Source: Hymenolepis diminuta | Taxonomy: Eukaryota; Platyhelminthes; Cestoda; Cyclophyllidea; Hymenolepididae | Direction: 5' to 3' | NCBI GenBank assembly: GCA_900708905.1 | Contig: CAADRB010000050.1 | Span: 812,599-876,598, forward strand | Length of the DNA stretch: 64,000 nucleotides | Part shown: positions 26,001-39,288 of the stretch, one piece after another | Position numbering within the stretch: the first letter of the stretch is position 1 | Layout of the letters: the number at the start of each line of letters is the position of its first letter | The notes under the pieces: model-generated | The model's input: the letters and a program-made list of their open reading frames with translations, nothing else | What the model was told of the DNA's origin: nothing | The model's database searches: none | Made by a program: the position numbers and the translations under genes

Positions 26001-29000
26001 AAATAAATTTCCATATATTTATAGAATCTCGGCTGTTTTTGGCTACCTATTTACTAAAGAGTTTATAATATAAGTAGAATCAGGCCACAATAATAGGAAT
26101 GTAAAGATTGAATCGCTCATTGGTAGTTATTGGAGTTCAGTCGGATATGACAGAATAAGATTATCCACACAACAGACCAATTACTGAATGAAGGTTGACC
26201 TCGTCATGCCGTGATCAGTGACAGTTATTGCATAGAAGTGACGCGTCAGTGACATGGATTCGATTATTCTGAATAGGAAAGCTGCATTATAAACCATTCT
26301 ATGAATTTCTTAAATAAGACAATTCTCTACTCGTACCTCTTGAGAGACAATTTAATGATCTAAGGGGATTGGTTTGTTGAATGTTATTATTTTGTTTTTC
26401 GTCACTGCAATTCATTCAAAACTACGTGCAAAACATTGAAGATCCCAGAAGAATCACCAGATCCGGTTCCGATTGCTGAGCATAACATTGCGTTAATTCG
26501 ACCGATTAGAAAAATAAACGAGACGATTTCAACAACAAAGAGCAGTCAATTATACTCAAGCCTCCGTGTCTCAAAGGGAGTATGTCACGTGATTCGACGC
26601 TGTACGCCTCCAAACCATATCCTTATTTTATGTATCGATGGTGCATTGGTCAGCGTGTTCTACTATAGCTTATGTCACGAGATCGATGCTTATTGGTGCA
26701 CATCCAGTGCTGTTAATGGCCGACCGCACTAATTGACTGGTCAGTTTGAAGAGTGGTAGAATTTGAGTTATTCTGGAAAATCTTCTCTCTGCCTAAGTTA
26801 AGAGTCATTAACATTTCTTATATAAGATCTCAACTGATTAGATTTTCAAAAAATAAGTTTTTTTGGCTTAAATATTCCGATATCATTGATTTATGCTGAA
26901 ACTTTTAAAACGTATCCAGGCATAGCATAAAAAGAGAGCATTTTGAAAAAGTTCATTTTTTGTATGATCAATATGGGCTTTATTTTAGCTTCTCAAGAGC
27001 ACCAAACTGCAAATTTCGTGTCATCTCAACCAATGGACTAGCAGCCATGATAATGCAATAGACCTCGTCCAACCCCGTAATTAAATGTATGTAGTTGAAG
27101 ATATATCGAACAAATAAAAATAAAATGTTAGGAAGCAAAATTACAAAATTATGAAAACCTTTTATTGTTCAAACCGACATCCGAATTGCATATTTATCAA
27201 ATTTAATATTACATTTAATTGAACTTTTCAACTTTATCAAACCACGACCTCAGGTTTAACATTTCAGGATCAAAAATTTCGTTTCCGACTATTACTGAAA
27301 AAGAAATGATTAGTGTATTATCAATACTTGATTAGAGTCATTGAAGTCTTGCTCATAATTAATACGAAAGAAACAAGCAGCATTAAAATTTATCACTATC
27401 GAATTCATCATTTTAAAATTCTATTCAACATATCCTTGATCCTTTGGCGTCAGACTCACTGTAACTAAGTCCTGACCAGAATATCCCCTATATGTCGAGG
27501 ACATACCTTAGTGTCCTCTCTAGTGTTTCCTCGTTGTCTATATCGGGAGGAATTAAGATATTAACCCTCTGTATTGGATGTAAGTGTGCGGCATTAAATT
27601 CTAAGTTGATTTCGAAAGCCGTACAAACCCAATGACCTGTCTACTGTGTCAAAATGTTTGATATTATTGAAAGCTTTGCAGTCACTCAGCATTTAAAAGT
27701 CTTGTAAGGGTTTTCAATGGGCAACTTAATATATTTAATGGTAAAAATCCCTTCCCTCCCCCCTTTTATAACCGCAAATCATTTGGGATGGGGATGAACT
27801 CGATCAAGCCTAATAAATCCAGTCACAATTTCCTAAAGTGCTAATATTCGATCCAAACTCTCAGTTAATCAAGTAAGCTTAAATCCTTCTTTAGGTGTAT
27901 TTGGAACGTCACCGTTGCAATACCACACACCATCCCTCAGTCAGTCGATTCAGACTGACTTACCCATGTACATTTGCTTCCCAGAATAAGCGCCCATGTA
28001 CACTTATAGCAAATCTGCCGCATCTGCTATCTTCTATGCACCTTCCTCTTTGAGTCTAGTGAAGGTCTCCAACTAACAGTCTTTCTTCTCTATTTTGGTG
28101 CTGTAGTGAAAACTGGTAGAAGAATGAAGGTATTGTCTGTGAAATATCTGTGGGCCAAAATCAGAAATGTAGCTGTTATTGCCCCCTTCTAAAATAATTT
28201 TATTGCTTATAAGTGGATTTTCTCCTCCCCAGGGGAGTTGATATAAGGCATTAACAAAAATCTCACCATTTAAAATATGCCAAATTATTTAATTCCTGCG
28301 CAGACTTTTTTAAATTGCCTATAAAAATTGGGGGCAAAATTAAAATGCAGTCCTCATAGTTGACGGGTGCCAGTAGCAGCATTAAAACAATTCCCCTCGA
28401 AAACTTTTTTTAAATACCATTAAAGCAATCTTAACAACACCAACTAATTTTATCGATTCATGCACATTAAATTTTAAAATGAAATTTGTAATATTATGAC
28501 AAATGAATTAAATTATAATTTTTCATAAATTAATGCTATCAGAAAGTGTCTTACCAAATCTCCCTATTCCCAAGCGTGTGATTTGGCCTAACTTCCAGAC
28601 ATATCAATGAAATTCCCAAAAAAATAGTTCTTTTCTGTCCCCCTTTTGAGCTAAAATATAGCAGATGCATATGAATATGTGCTTTAAAAATATTCCACCG
28701 TATTCGGACGATGAATTTGAAATATACCCATAGAAAATATAATTTAATGAAAGAATTAACTATGAGAAAATGATACATTTAGTTTGTTCTCTCCCGGATT
28801 TAAATAAGTTAGATCTATTCTTAAATGATCTATAATTCAGAGCTTGGTCAACACGTAAACTATAGCACTTTCGCTGAAGTTCTTCACAAAACCTAAAACT
28901 TGAATTTTGTAAATTAAAGCACATCAACACTATTGCGATACTTAAAATTATTGCCTATCTATGTGCTCCAGTGGATTCTGACACGGAGAAGGAGATATAA

Positions 29001-30179
29001 GACGGAACTCAGTTACTCCGTGGTACTTTATAAACCAATCGAGATATGTGGGTGATGGTGAATACCAACACATCGCCGTACTGAAAAAGGGCATTGTCCC
29101 GATTAGCTGTTGAGCTGTGGGGAGCTGGATGTACCCACTTATTGATAAGGATGAGGCCACCGACAGGTATTGCTCTCCCCGAGTCTAAACATAAACGCTG
29201 CGGCTCTGTGTTTCGCTTGATAGAATCCAGTCATAGAAAAATGTGAATTTATATTTCACTTTACTTGTTAATGGAAAGGGTTCGGACTGGAACCATGTCC
29301 CCAAATTCATGAGAAATGTTAACATTTTGCATAAAGATAGGTTACTAGAAAAAAGACGTCATTGAAGCTTAGTAATCTTAATTGATGGAAGGTTTATCTC
29401 CCTTATCACCTGATAAGGTAATTCTTTATGAGTTTAACTATACAGACTAGAAGTTTTCATAACTAGATCCAAGCACATTAAACAAGAGTTCAATAACTCA
29501 GAAATACAAAAACACTTGAATATGCAAAGGAGATAATTAAAGTTATTACCTAGACGGACCGTCTAAGATCACGTCAGATCATGCTGCTTTTCAGACTTTG
29601 AAAGAAAAAGGACCTTTATAATTAAATAACTGGTCAAGAACTACTGGAGATTGCTGGTAAGAATTTGATCAGTAATCCAGGAGATGAATTCTGACATTTG
29701 CATTTCGAAATGTGGAATTGTGAACGGCCGAATTAAGCGAATATTACACACTTCCAATTTTAAAATCAAATGAAATAACACTTTTCATGCCGCTCGTTTG
29801 ATCTCCTCTTCTTTACCTCAATGGACTTCACTTACCCGATTTTAATTGTTTTGATATATGTCTTGACCCTTCATAGCTTGGCTGCCATGAGAATTTCATG
29901 AATATTAAAATTATCACAATTTTTTGAAATTAATCTTACAAAATGTTTTTGTTCCAAGTGGTTGTCATTGTTCGGAATTAAAAAAGTCAAAATGAGGTAT
30001 CGAAATGCTTTATTTTACAATGGATAAACAAAAATTAAATTGCTGTAGTTCTTTAAACTAACGTAATTCTGAAAAAAATTCTGTTCTAAATTAAATTAAA
30101 TTCTAAATTTATTTTACACATGAATTAAAATCAAATTGAATGATGACTCTCTATGTATTTCTAGAATTACTTCATTCCC
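23021..30179. other. AT-rich DNA without recognised genes inside the inverted-repeat pair
   Basis: Short unassigned frames only. An open frame at 26,436-26,732 is less AT-rich than its surroundings but matches no family I know. No polymerase, integrase or capsid-like frame was seen that would make the bracketed unit a Polinton. Confidence 0.55.
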
Positions 30180-30545
30180 ATTCCCTGTGAAAATGCTCCG
30201 GTTTTTCGTCCCCGAAGTCGTGGTGATATCTTTATGACCCTGTAACTCAAATCCCTATCTGTCACGTCTAAACACGCTTATCGATTCCCCCTTTCCACAA
30301 CATCCTCGTTTCCCTAAAAGTACATCTCCACTCGTATCCTCACGCCTGTCCTCGCCTAAGTGTGCCATGTAAGCTGTCTTGGTTATTCCACATATACATA
30401 AACACACCGACACGCTTTTCATGCACCGGCTTCTACGCTTCCTTCTCGTCTCCTTTGGTCCCCATCTCTCTCTTTCTCGCTTGAATTCTCAATGTTGCCT
30501 AGTTAGCTCTTGGTGTCCTACTCTGTAACTGTTGTTACAGAGCTG
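30180..30545 (-). repeat. GA-rich then GT-rich dispersed block (minus orientation)
   Basis: On the minus strand a purine-rich tract (GAGAAAGAGAGAGATGGGG, then AGGAGACGAGAAGGAAG) is followed by a GTG-rich segment (CGTGTCGGTGTGTTTATG). The same order occurs in the plus strand at 32.7, 43.0, 44.6 and 60.3 kb. No coding content recognised. Confidence 0.4.
30521..30542. repeat. Perfect 9-bp hairpin with 4-nt loop
   Basis: CTCTGTAAC-TGTT-GTTACAGAG. It lies at the edge of the GA/GT-rich block at 30180-30545. Function unknown. Confidence 0.9.
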
Positions 30546-30940
30546 TTATAAAAACAGTATTGCCTACATATCAAATAATAGGTGGATGAACATTGATCTC
30601 TGGGAGCTAAGGTTGACATCCTGTAGACTCTTGGGTTTGCACTATTTCGAGAAAGAAAAGAGTAAAAAAATTTGAAATTTTAAACTTTAAATATCAACAT
30701 TTCATAAAACCTTGATGAATGACCTTGTTGAATATTTAATTGGAATTCGGTCATGAGCGGTTTCGCTTGCGAATTAAAAATAATAGTTTATTTGAAAAGT
30801 GTTATATTTAACTTGATAGAAAAGTTAACATTGCCATTATTTCCGAAAGTAAATAAAAAATTAAAGTTATTTTTATTCCTGGAAGCAAATGAGCTCGGTT
30901 AACACAGTGTTCAACAAATTACAAAGTGCAGAAGATCGAA

Positions 30941-31080
30941 AAGATGCGGAGAGCAACAACGGAGTATAAAAAATTTTACCTCACATGATATTTGGATTCG
31001 GAGTGCATAATATTAACTAAATTTGTAGCTCATGTCTCAAAATTCAATTTTCAAGATTCGTCTCTTGAATTGTAACAAAC
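30941..31080 (+). repeat. Dispersed repeat family A, copy 1
   Basis: Shares an ordered series of words with 46268-46400: aaaaattttac, gatatttgga, then gtag.tca, then aaattcaa, ending near cttgaattg. Identity is roughly 65-70% by eye. No coding content. Confidence 0.45.
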
Positions 31081-32689
31081 GCTCGTCTACAATGCAAAGT
31101 GTTTGGTGACCACATTTTAATCAAGAAGGGTTGGTTGTACCGCTTAAATTCATTCCTTCCTTCCAATGGTGAGGAATTCAAAATGATCTTACATTATGTT
31201 CGCCAATTTATAGCTTAACATAGGAGAGATATGATAATAAGTCAGCTTAGGTTTGCGGAGCTCTGAAAGCTAATTTGGCATATTTTATCTACTTTTATTG
31301 GGTTACGCTCATAAGTAATATATTGTATATGATAATGATTCAATGAATGCATTATTATTTAATGCTGTTATCTCTTTATATCATCCCTGGAAATATTTTG
31401 ACAGTATTGGTATAACCGTATTATGCACATCTAGAATGTTTATTACATTTATCTAAAAAAATTTTATTTTCGAGAGCAAACGGTTTACAATGAACTCCAA
31501 TATCTGGTTTTTTTCAAAATATTTGTATGAATAGAAAATATTTTCGAATCAGAGAGCCAGAGAAGAAAAGAAAATTTATTGCAAAATAACATTTTATATT
31601 TTAAACTATTCACACAAAACTTAGTTCACATTGAAAAATCGGAATTTTTTTGTTAAAATATATTAACTAAAAGATATTTTTTCGCCCAGCATTAAAACAT
31701 AGCAGGCCCGTAAACTTACAATACTATCTTACATTTGAGGAAATCATATGAAATGCATAGGTATTGCAACATATCCGATTCTGTAAATGTTTTCTCCTTT
31801 TTGGCCTTTTGTATCTTATCTACCCACAGGACTCAGGGTATATTCGAGCAATTCCCTGAAACATTCTTGACGGTATGTTAAGGTCGTGGTAAACAGACCA
31901 ATTAGAACACGGCGTCAACATCAGAAATTTATTTAAACCAGCTTTCATTTTCAATTTGAATCCGTTGAAACTTGTAGTTAAGCGGCTTTGGGGTGGGTTA
32001 TAATTTGCATAGCTTAATGTGCTAAAGATGTTGAATCGGATATTGTAGTACACTTAACTATAACAAAATTTCTGTAAAATTTGAATCGGGATTTGTGATA
32101 ACAGTTCTAAAAAGTGGTTAAGCAAATGAAGAAATTTACAAAAAACGAGAAGTTTCTACTGATAAAAACGTTCAGCATTATAATATAACTGCCTGCACGG
32201 ATCTCACAGAACTTCAGTTGGCTTATTTTACTGATTGAATAAAAATGTTGTATTTTGAATCTAGCTAAAATTTTGAATTCAGTCAAAGTGCCTTTTATGT
32301 TTCAACACAAGTTATCTGTATTCGCCTAATATTTTCACAACGGCATTCCTAAAATTAACTTCATCTTTCGACTGAAACACTGGTAAACAAGAAAGTTAAG
32401 CAAACCTACTTTGGAAATGCAGATAGTTCGAGACATTTATCATCGATTTTGGCATTCATATAATTTGAAAATTTCAGGCAGGTCGTTAGCCAATCGCATT
32501 GTTCTTCATTGTAGATCATAATGCAAATATGATCGACTTCTGGGTTATATACTTTTCATCTATACAAATATACGAATATGTCAGAATAAAGTTAAAAATC
32601 ACTAACCACACAGAAAGAAACCATTACATTATATTTTTACAATGATTTATCTCTGTTATTTTCAAAAGTGCTCCACATTTTTGTATATA
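31081..32689. other. AT-rich DNA, nothing recognised
   Basis: No coding similarity, no strong repeat. Open frame 31,820-32,053 (minus) looks random. Confidence 0.55.
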
Positions 32690-33175
32690 TGGTGCGGCGG
32701 CAGATGGCTAACAGTAAATGAAAGAAAAAGAACACCAAGGATTGCGTAGACCAGATTGTATTGAACAAAGCTCAGTACAGAGTCTCAAGAGAAAATAGGG
32801 AATTGGAGGAGAAGGATTGGGCAAGGGGAGATGCGTTTGACGAGCCAGGGTCCCCTGTGTGTGAGTGTGTCTTGTGTGTGTCTAAAGGAAGGCTATTCAT
32901 AATCGACACTTTGGGTGAGGACACACATAAGGATGTAATTGTATGCGTGCTTTAATTGGTCGGGATGATTGTAGGAAAAGGAAGGGCCAGTGCAGACAAG
33001 ACTGGCTAATAGCAGGGCCGACCATGCGGTGTCTGCTACTATCGTCCGAGGTATGCTTACCTTTTCCGATCGATGACAAATAGGCCAGTTGAGGACACAC
33101 GATGTTTGTCTATGGAGTGCTTGGGTCACAAGAAAAGTTAAAAGTTTGCAAACATTACTATAAAGACAAGACAAT
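32690..33175 (+). repeat. GA-rich then GT-rich dispersed block
   Basis: Purine-rich tract around 32775-32835 (ctcaagagaaaatagg, then gaattggaggagaagg), then gtgtgtgagtgtgtcttgtg at 32858-32880. Less AT-rich than its surroundings to about 33,120. Short open frames exist on both strands but none resembles a known protein. Confidence 0.4.
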
Positions 33176-35052
33176 CAAATTTGGTGATGATTAGAGAGTA
33201 TGTAAGATAAATATTACGGAGAAGAAGGGATTCATTCTTCAATTGTTACTTGACCACCCACTCTACAATGATAGGCTAAAATTAAATTTAATTCATTCAC
33301 TGAATTTTGATGCATTAGGCAAAAAAAGTCTTACAAGCTAAACTTGGTACATAGGAAAATATCTTTTAAAAGCAGGAAATATGCTAAAGAAGGATTGTGA
33401 GCAAGAAAAATTTCCTCAAAATAGGCGTTATGTTTGACGGTCTTTTTCCTTTACTTCAAATTTCTGTGCGCATCTCTTGGAAAATAAGCTTCTTTATTTC
33501 CTCTTCGACTAGAAACTGGGAAGTAAAATAGATAACCATTTAGGATAAAGATCATATATTGTGAAAATAAATTAGATCACATCCCTTTATTTTATGAATA
33601 TTGTACACTTTAAATCATCGGACATATGAAGGCATAGTACTAACTTTGACAATATATTTGTGGGAATGATTATGGAAAATTTTTCGTAAGGATTAGGGAT
33701 CAGTACTCAGCTCCGAAGAAAATACACTTTTGCTTTTTCAAAGGTCAGCTGAAATTATTCGCACTTAATCCTATTTCACTTTAGACTCCCCCTCCAGATC
33801 TGTGTTTCATAAGCTCTGAAGTACCTAGAAAATCTTTGTATTTGATCGCTGCACATTAGAAACTGTGATCCCTTCGATGGTGAAAAACAATACTCCCTTT
33901 ACTGCAAAGATTCACACACAGTAAACAGTTTAGCACTTATCTATTAACATTTGATTTACGCTTTTAGAGATGTGGATCAACATTTTTTTATTTTTATGTT
34001 TATATCAGCTCAATCCTATAATTTTTTCTCTAACTTGGACTCAAATAAATCCTGATTCTTAAATTTTGGAACACCTAATTGTCAAAAAATAACCTTAATA
34101 ATAAGAGAACAGTAAATAACTTCCACGACAGTTCAAAGTCGAAATCTTCTTGGTTGTTGTTTAGCTATGGGATGAGCTAGAGAAATCCTGTGACCTATTC
34201 CTTTATCCTCCGTGTTTCTTCGAGAGAGTAATTCTAGAGTATGCTTTCTTGAAGTGATTAGGAAAGTTCTAAGTTAGGTATTATCAAATACTTAGCTATT
34301 TTGTGAAGTGGCTGCAAAGGATGATTGGCTCTACGAAGACCTCGATAGATGCCGCTTATTTAACCGACTGTGGTGTGGGCTTAGACGTGTAGGAGCGTTG
34401 CACAACTGCGAATGCTGTCTTAGCTTTGATTATCAAAAATTTTGATTTTCACTTTGCAATTTTCAATGTAAAATACACAGAACATAGTAAGGTAACTCTT
34501 AATGAACTGAAAGATGACCGTAAACAGAATAAATTGCAATTTGTCTTTTTAATCAAAAATATTCAACTACTTCAACATATTTGAAAACTTTTACCACCAT
34601 GATAAGCTTAAAAACTATACTGGGGAATTGATTTTATGAAATCTCCTTAGTTAAATCTTCGACCTGAGTTAAATGCTGCCTGTAGCATTATTCCTGAACT
34701 ATCGTAATAAGGATTTATTATCATGTTTCTGAGGCACCTGCATTTCGATAAAATAATTACGAAATAAAAGTCAAAATCTTTCACTAGCTTAGCTTGTCAT
34801 TCTTTATATTTTTGAATTTGCAAATTGTAAAATATCGGGCTCTTGAAAATCAATTTTGCGACGATGACTTCTTTGTTCTAAGTTATGTATCAGTGGAGAA
34901 AAAATTTTCTTCTCAATAGCGTTTCTTAACTAATTTCATAACGGTTGCTTTCGGAGATTTTTCACATTAATATAGTTCGAACTTAAACTTTAATGTCCTA
35001 ATTACGTTTTAATCATAAAAAAATTAGCAACGATCCACTTTTTACATATGAA
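33176..35052. other. AT-rich DNA, nothing recognised
   Basis: Leads up to the right inverted-repeat arm. A patch at 34,310-34,430 is less AT-rich but unassigned. Confidence 0.55.
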
Positions 35053-35819
35053 TTGAGCATCTATGCTGCACCGTGATTGGCTGAATCCAGTTTCCGGATA
35101 AGAGTATAACACGGTGATTTAGAAACGGAAGAGTTGATTGCGCCTACTGAAGTGCTGACGCCATTGCTAGGGTAGGTAGAACATGAATAATTTACCGGAT
35201 GGGTTCATTTATTAATGCTGTATGCTCTTTACCTACCTAAATGTACTTCCCAATCAATAATGAATTATGGAGTTCTGGGGCATGCTCGTTGTCATTAATA
35301 GTGCATTAAGAGCCAAGCCGTTTCAACTCTATGCATGAAAGGGTGGATACAGAGGCATTGCTCATCACAATGATCGACCAACTGTGTGCTCAGCCATATT
35401 AAAGCGTCAATATTAATCTCACCTAACTCCTTCCCATTGTTCGAGAAAGAGGAAAAATGAATGAAGAGGAACTCAGTAAATTAAACTGGTCATCAAGGTC
35501 TGAATATCTTGGACATAATTATATGTAGAAAGGACGGGATTGAATCATAAAGTGTGATTGTGGAGCAAAAGTTATTACTCAGAAGCTTTTGATCTTGATG
35601 AGAGGAAGCATAAATCGGAGCAATGAAATTGGGCAAGAATTTTGATATTCTGAAATAGGTATCCACTTTTATGACTCAACCCTTCCGATCTCATGCCTCA
35701 AGGCAATGGACATCCTGGGGTTGGATGCTTGAAATTGAGTAAAAGTGCAAACCGGGAGAGTTTTCCCTGGGACATAAAAAGAAAATGAATAAACACGAAC
35801 ATCAGGCGTCTGAGTAGTC
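35053..35819 (-). repeat. Right arm of a 767-bp inverted repeat
   Basis: Reverse-complement partner of 20352-21118. Just outside 35819 a weaker similarity to the left flank seems to persist for about 20 bp (tgatct..taa.atg on both sides) before being lost. No target-site duplication is apparent. The outer span of the pair is 15,468 bp. Confidence 0.95.
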
Positions 35820-36888
35820 ACATGTTACCAGATCAAAGCTCTTCAGCACAAGCCAATTGCAAATAAGGTAAGATATCTGACTTCTGTAACTTCATTTTCA
35901 CGCTTCTTACCTCATTATAGTTGTAATCAAAATTTTCAAAATGGTTTTGAATTATCCCAAGTAATGGTATAAAAATATCATATTTGTAAATACAAGTATA
36001 CCTGCACAGTTAAGCCCAAGTAATGTAAATCTCGATGGTAGGAGAGGCCTTAATGGCGGACATTCTTTTTGGAATTATTTTTACTTCAACTTCCTCAGTA
36101 CGTTCTATTGTATCTTAACTTTCACTTTTTTCCCTAATAAATCTAAAATTAGCTAAAATTTGCAAAATTCTATTCATAAATAAATTTTGTTTATGACCCC
36201 AATTTTAAGTAGTAAATAACACACCATAAAGCGAATATATAGGCAATTAATAATTTTGTGAAAGCGAAGGATAAAAGGGAAATAAAAATGTTGAAGCACA
36301 AGAGACCTAACTACATTTGACTTTGATTTGTATTAACAAGATATTAATAAATTAATGTTTATTTATTCCTTTACGTTAAAATAAAGAAAATTGCTCTTTG
36401 TTGCTGGGAGATTTCGAGTCCAAGATCCAACGTTAACTGACCCATTGATTGGTCGGAATAGGCCGTCTGTACAATTTTGAATCATTTTTACTTTCAGTTA
36501 AAAGTACCGTATTCTGCTCAAAAAGCACCTCATTGATTGATAAAATAGCAATCTCTTCTTGAAGGCTAATATTCTATTGGAGCGATACACATTATTGTTA
36601 TTATTCGTTGCAGTGAAATAACTACTTATTGGCTTTAAATATGAATAGCATCTGAAATCATTGGCCACATTTTCGATATCATTGTTACACACTCGGTGAA
36701 TGGAGTGACCAACCACACTGGCCATCGTAAATCAAAGCTCTCAACAAAAAGCTCTAAGATGAGACCGGACTACTCGAAATTAGTGTTTGGAAAAGCTTCC
36801 ACTTATTGGCTTGGGAAATGCGTAAGAGAAAGTTGAGCACTTTCTTTTAAAAGTTAAATCTCACATGTAATATCCAAAGTTACGTACG
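35820..36888. other. Spacer between the right inverted-repeat arm and the Mag-like element
   Basis: AT-rich with no coding similarity. The open frame 36,498-36,725 (minus) is unassigned. Confidence 0.55.
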
Positions 36889-37117
36889 TGTTATAGCCTT
36901 ATTAGCCTCTCAAGTAGGCACAAATCCTCCAAACGAAATAATAATACTAGATTTAGCCAGTTTCAGCAATTTACCCAAAATATCACTGAGCAACAACTCG
37001 TAATTAAATTTTATTATAAGAATTATGTAAAATTTGTAAATATTTAATTATCGCACAAATAAAATATGTCAACTCGTTACTTTAATTTTTTTAGATACAA
37101 ATATTCCTATTTATCCA
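36889..37117 (-). repeat. 3' LTR of the Mag-like gypsy element
   Basis: On the plus strand it starts TGTTATAGCCTTATTA and ends TTATCCA, i.e. TG...CA on the element strand. It aligns along its length with 40172-40398. The end of the integrase-side open frame (down to 37091) runs into it. Confidence 0.8.
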
Positions 37118-37692
37118 ATATTTCCAAAAGAATCTTTTCATAAATTTTTGATGTTGAATCATTCCGAAATCCTTTAGAGGGTTTCCGGGAACATTCCAAT
37201 CAAAGGCTTTGATGATCATTGGGTTTGATTTCTGGAATTTCATTGAGGGATCAAAGATATTCATAATAATATCGTTTCGGAGACGGAGATCGTTCTCATG
37301 ATGCATCCAAATTTTGTCATCGGCACAATACCTGACCGAACTCTGATAATAAATTCTACCCAAGTTCCATTTGGCCGATGACAGTCCACTTAAACTGTTG
37401 TACTGGTAGTCGCTTGCTGACGTTAAAAATATTTTTGAATAACTGCTTCGATAGCCTTGTGCATTCTACACCAGTATGAAAATGTTCCTGCAATAGGTTT
37501 AATGCGATGACTGCAATGGAATAGTTGTAATACAGCTCGTTTGAGTACTGAAGGAATGGTGACATGATCTACAAACATTAAGTATGAATTAACCACAGGC
37601 GGATAATTAAGCCTTCTATAAAGTTTTAGAAGGTTGCTCTTATGGTTTGATTTTGGCCATCCATTGAGAACATATTTCATGCCATTCTTCAA
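37091..37692 (-). pseudogene. Integrase fossil of the Mag-like element
   Basis: The minus strand carries an HHCC-like zinc-binding segment (VTIPSVLKRAVLQLFHCSHR, then TFSYWCRMHKAIEAVI) in slightly shifted frames, then a poorly conserved stretch to 37091. The central DDE core is not recognisable, so the integrase is truncated or badly decayed before the 3' LTR. Confidence 0.65.
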
Positions 37693-38224
37693 CAGTGAAC
37701 CTTCGGTTGTCGCAATTTGTAAATCACTGCAGTCATTGAAAGTTTGCGTACAGCATCAAGTAATGGGCGTTGCGTATTATCTTCCATAGTCAAATTTACA
37801 ATGATATTTTCCACGTCAGGACATTTCTCGTTACAGATGTGACGATACAGACAATCAGCTCGTCCAAATTCTGTTGTGTTCCGATATTCTATATCAAAAC
37901 CATAGCCGAGAAGGATGATCAACCAACATTGAAGTTGGCTTGCAGTGTAAACTGGAATATCCTTTTCGGATCCGAAGATGGGGAGAGGTAGTAGTAGTAT
38001 TATTATTAGTAGTACTAAATATCGACTTTAGAGGAATTTATGTAGTATTTAACGGCGAAAATGATGGCCAATGCCTCCTTTTCAATCTGGCTGTGGTTCT
38101 TCTCAGCTGTCGTAAAAGTTTTAGAAACATGACTAATGGCTTTTTCAGAACCGTCAATAAAGACGTGTGGGATAACGGCACCAACACCACAATTCCGGGC
38201 ATCTGGAGTCACTGTGATTGGTAG
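37689..38224 (-). pseudogene. RNase H and connection fossil of the Mag-like element, interrupted by a trinucleotide repeat
   Basis: TPDARNCGVGAVI, SHVSKTFTTAEKNHSQIEKEA and LAIIFAVKYY (38212-38020) are gypsy RNase H motifs, including the first catalytic Asp and the Glu helix. A GTA/TTA triplet stretch at 37988-38015 replaces the expected TDHKPLL segment. After it, the frame resumes as ILLGYGFDIEYRNTTEFGRADCLYR, the conserved RNase H end and linker to integrase. Confidence 0.8.
37988..38015. repeat. Trinucleotide microsatellite inside the RNase H fossil
   Basis: gtagtagtagtattattatt followed by agtagtac: impure (GTA)n/(TTA)n. It lies where the conserved RNase H TDHKPLL segment should be. Confidence 0.8.
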
Positions 38225-38229
38225 ATTCG

Positions 38230-38800
38230 GATTTTAATGAGGAAGCAGCATATTGAAAGTGAACAGGTACTTCAAATTTGTGAAAGCTTTCTCACATTTG
38301 GGAGTCCAGTTTCATTTGGTGTTCTTTCTCAGTAATTCAGTTAGAGGAATCCGAAGATTATGCAGTGCTAGCAGTAATGCACTGGAGTAGTTAATGAGCT
38401 CTGGCAAGAAAGTTAATGTGGTAATACCCGTAGGTCATGGCATTTTTGTGACTGTCTGAAACTTTTCTGGATCTGGACTACACTCTCAACAAGGATACAT
38501 CCTAAGTATTTAATAAAAGGCACATATAATATAAGTTTTTCAGCTGGAGAACGGAAGCCATAATCTTGCATACGCAGAAGTAATGGGATGACACGTTCTT
38601 AAAGTTCCTGCTGAGAGCGGCCTACAACGACCATGTCGTTTAGATATGCAACAGTAGAATAATCGGTGTACAATCGGATAATTCCATTCGCTTCTGAATA
38701 AAATAATATATGCAGCCCATTTTGAACAAGAAACAAGTTTTTGAACTCCTCTTTGATCGGGACGTTAAAATTCTTTGTTTACCATAAGTAGAGTTGCCAA
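38230..38800 (-). pseudogene. Reverse transcriptase fossil of the Mag-like element, palm deleted
   Basis: The minus strand shows the pre-palm block (RPDQRGVQKLVSCSKWAA) almost directly followed by the YxDD region as VAYLNDMVVVGRSQQEL near 38600-38660. The fingers/palm segment normally between them (about 90 residues) is missing. The thumb (LLRKNTK, then TPKCEKAFTNLKYLF) follows toward 38280. The second position before the Asp pair is Asn rather than the usual Asp. Confidence 0.75.
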
Positions 38801-39049
38801 TAAAACTGTTCACTCCGGATAGAAAACTGGGTGAGCATTCGGTACCAGTTTTAATATCACCTTTGTAATATTACATAGACGGAGACCCTCCTGAAGTTCC
38901 TCGGGGAAACGCTAGACTAGCATCCCTGTTCTTAGTGAATTAGTATATGTTGCGGAATGATACAATTGCAGATGACATTTATGCTTAGATGCGAAAAACC
39001 AAGTTGACGAGGCCAATCGAGAATCTGCATTTGTATGGGCTTTAATGTC

Positions 39050-39230
39050 GTTGTAGGTCCCATTAAAGTTTATTTTCACTGTCAATTTGGCAAACTCGCA
39101 TCAGGCACTGATTACAGATAGGGAGAAATTGGACGACTCAATTCGGTGGTGTGAAGCTGCAGAGGAGTCTGATTCCTGTTGATCAGTAGATCCACATATT
39201 TTCGTCTTCGTTTGGTGTTGATACGAAGGT
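39050..39230 (-). pseudogene. Protease fossil of the Mag-like element
   Basis: The minus strand reads YVDLLINRNQTPLQLHTTE, which lines up with the start of gypsy aspartic proteases; the catalytic LDTGS-type motif appears as LHTTE. The active-site Asp is therefore gone and the domain cannot function. It sits between the gag and reverse transcriptase remnants, as expected. Confidence 0.5.
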
Positions 39231-39288
39231 AACCAAGAGACTGTTTGTTCTGAGGTACTATGGTTTTAATTTATGACGACTATTTTTT

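Noticed and set aside
26436..26732. Open frame of 98 codons in a less AT-rich patch
   Set aside because: No recognisable motif; the patch may be an unidentified repeat, but I could not support a gene.
20352..35819. Polinton/Maverick element suggested by a 15.5-kb span with long terminal inverted repeats
   Set aside because: No polymerase B, integrase, protease or capsid-like frames inside, the interior holds an old mariner fossil, and no target-site duplication was found.
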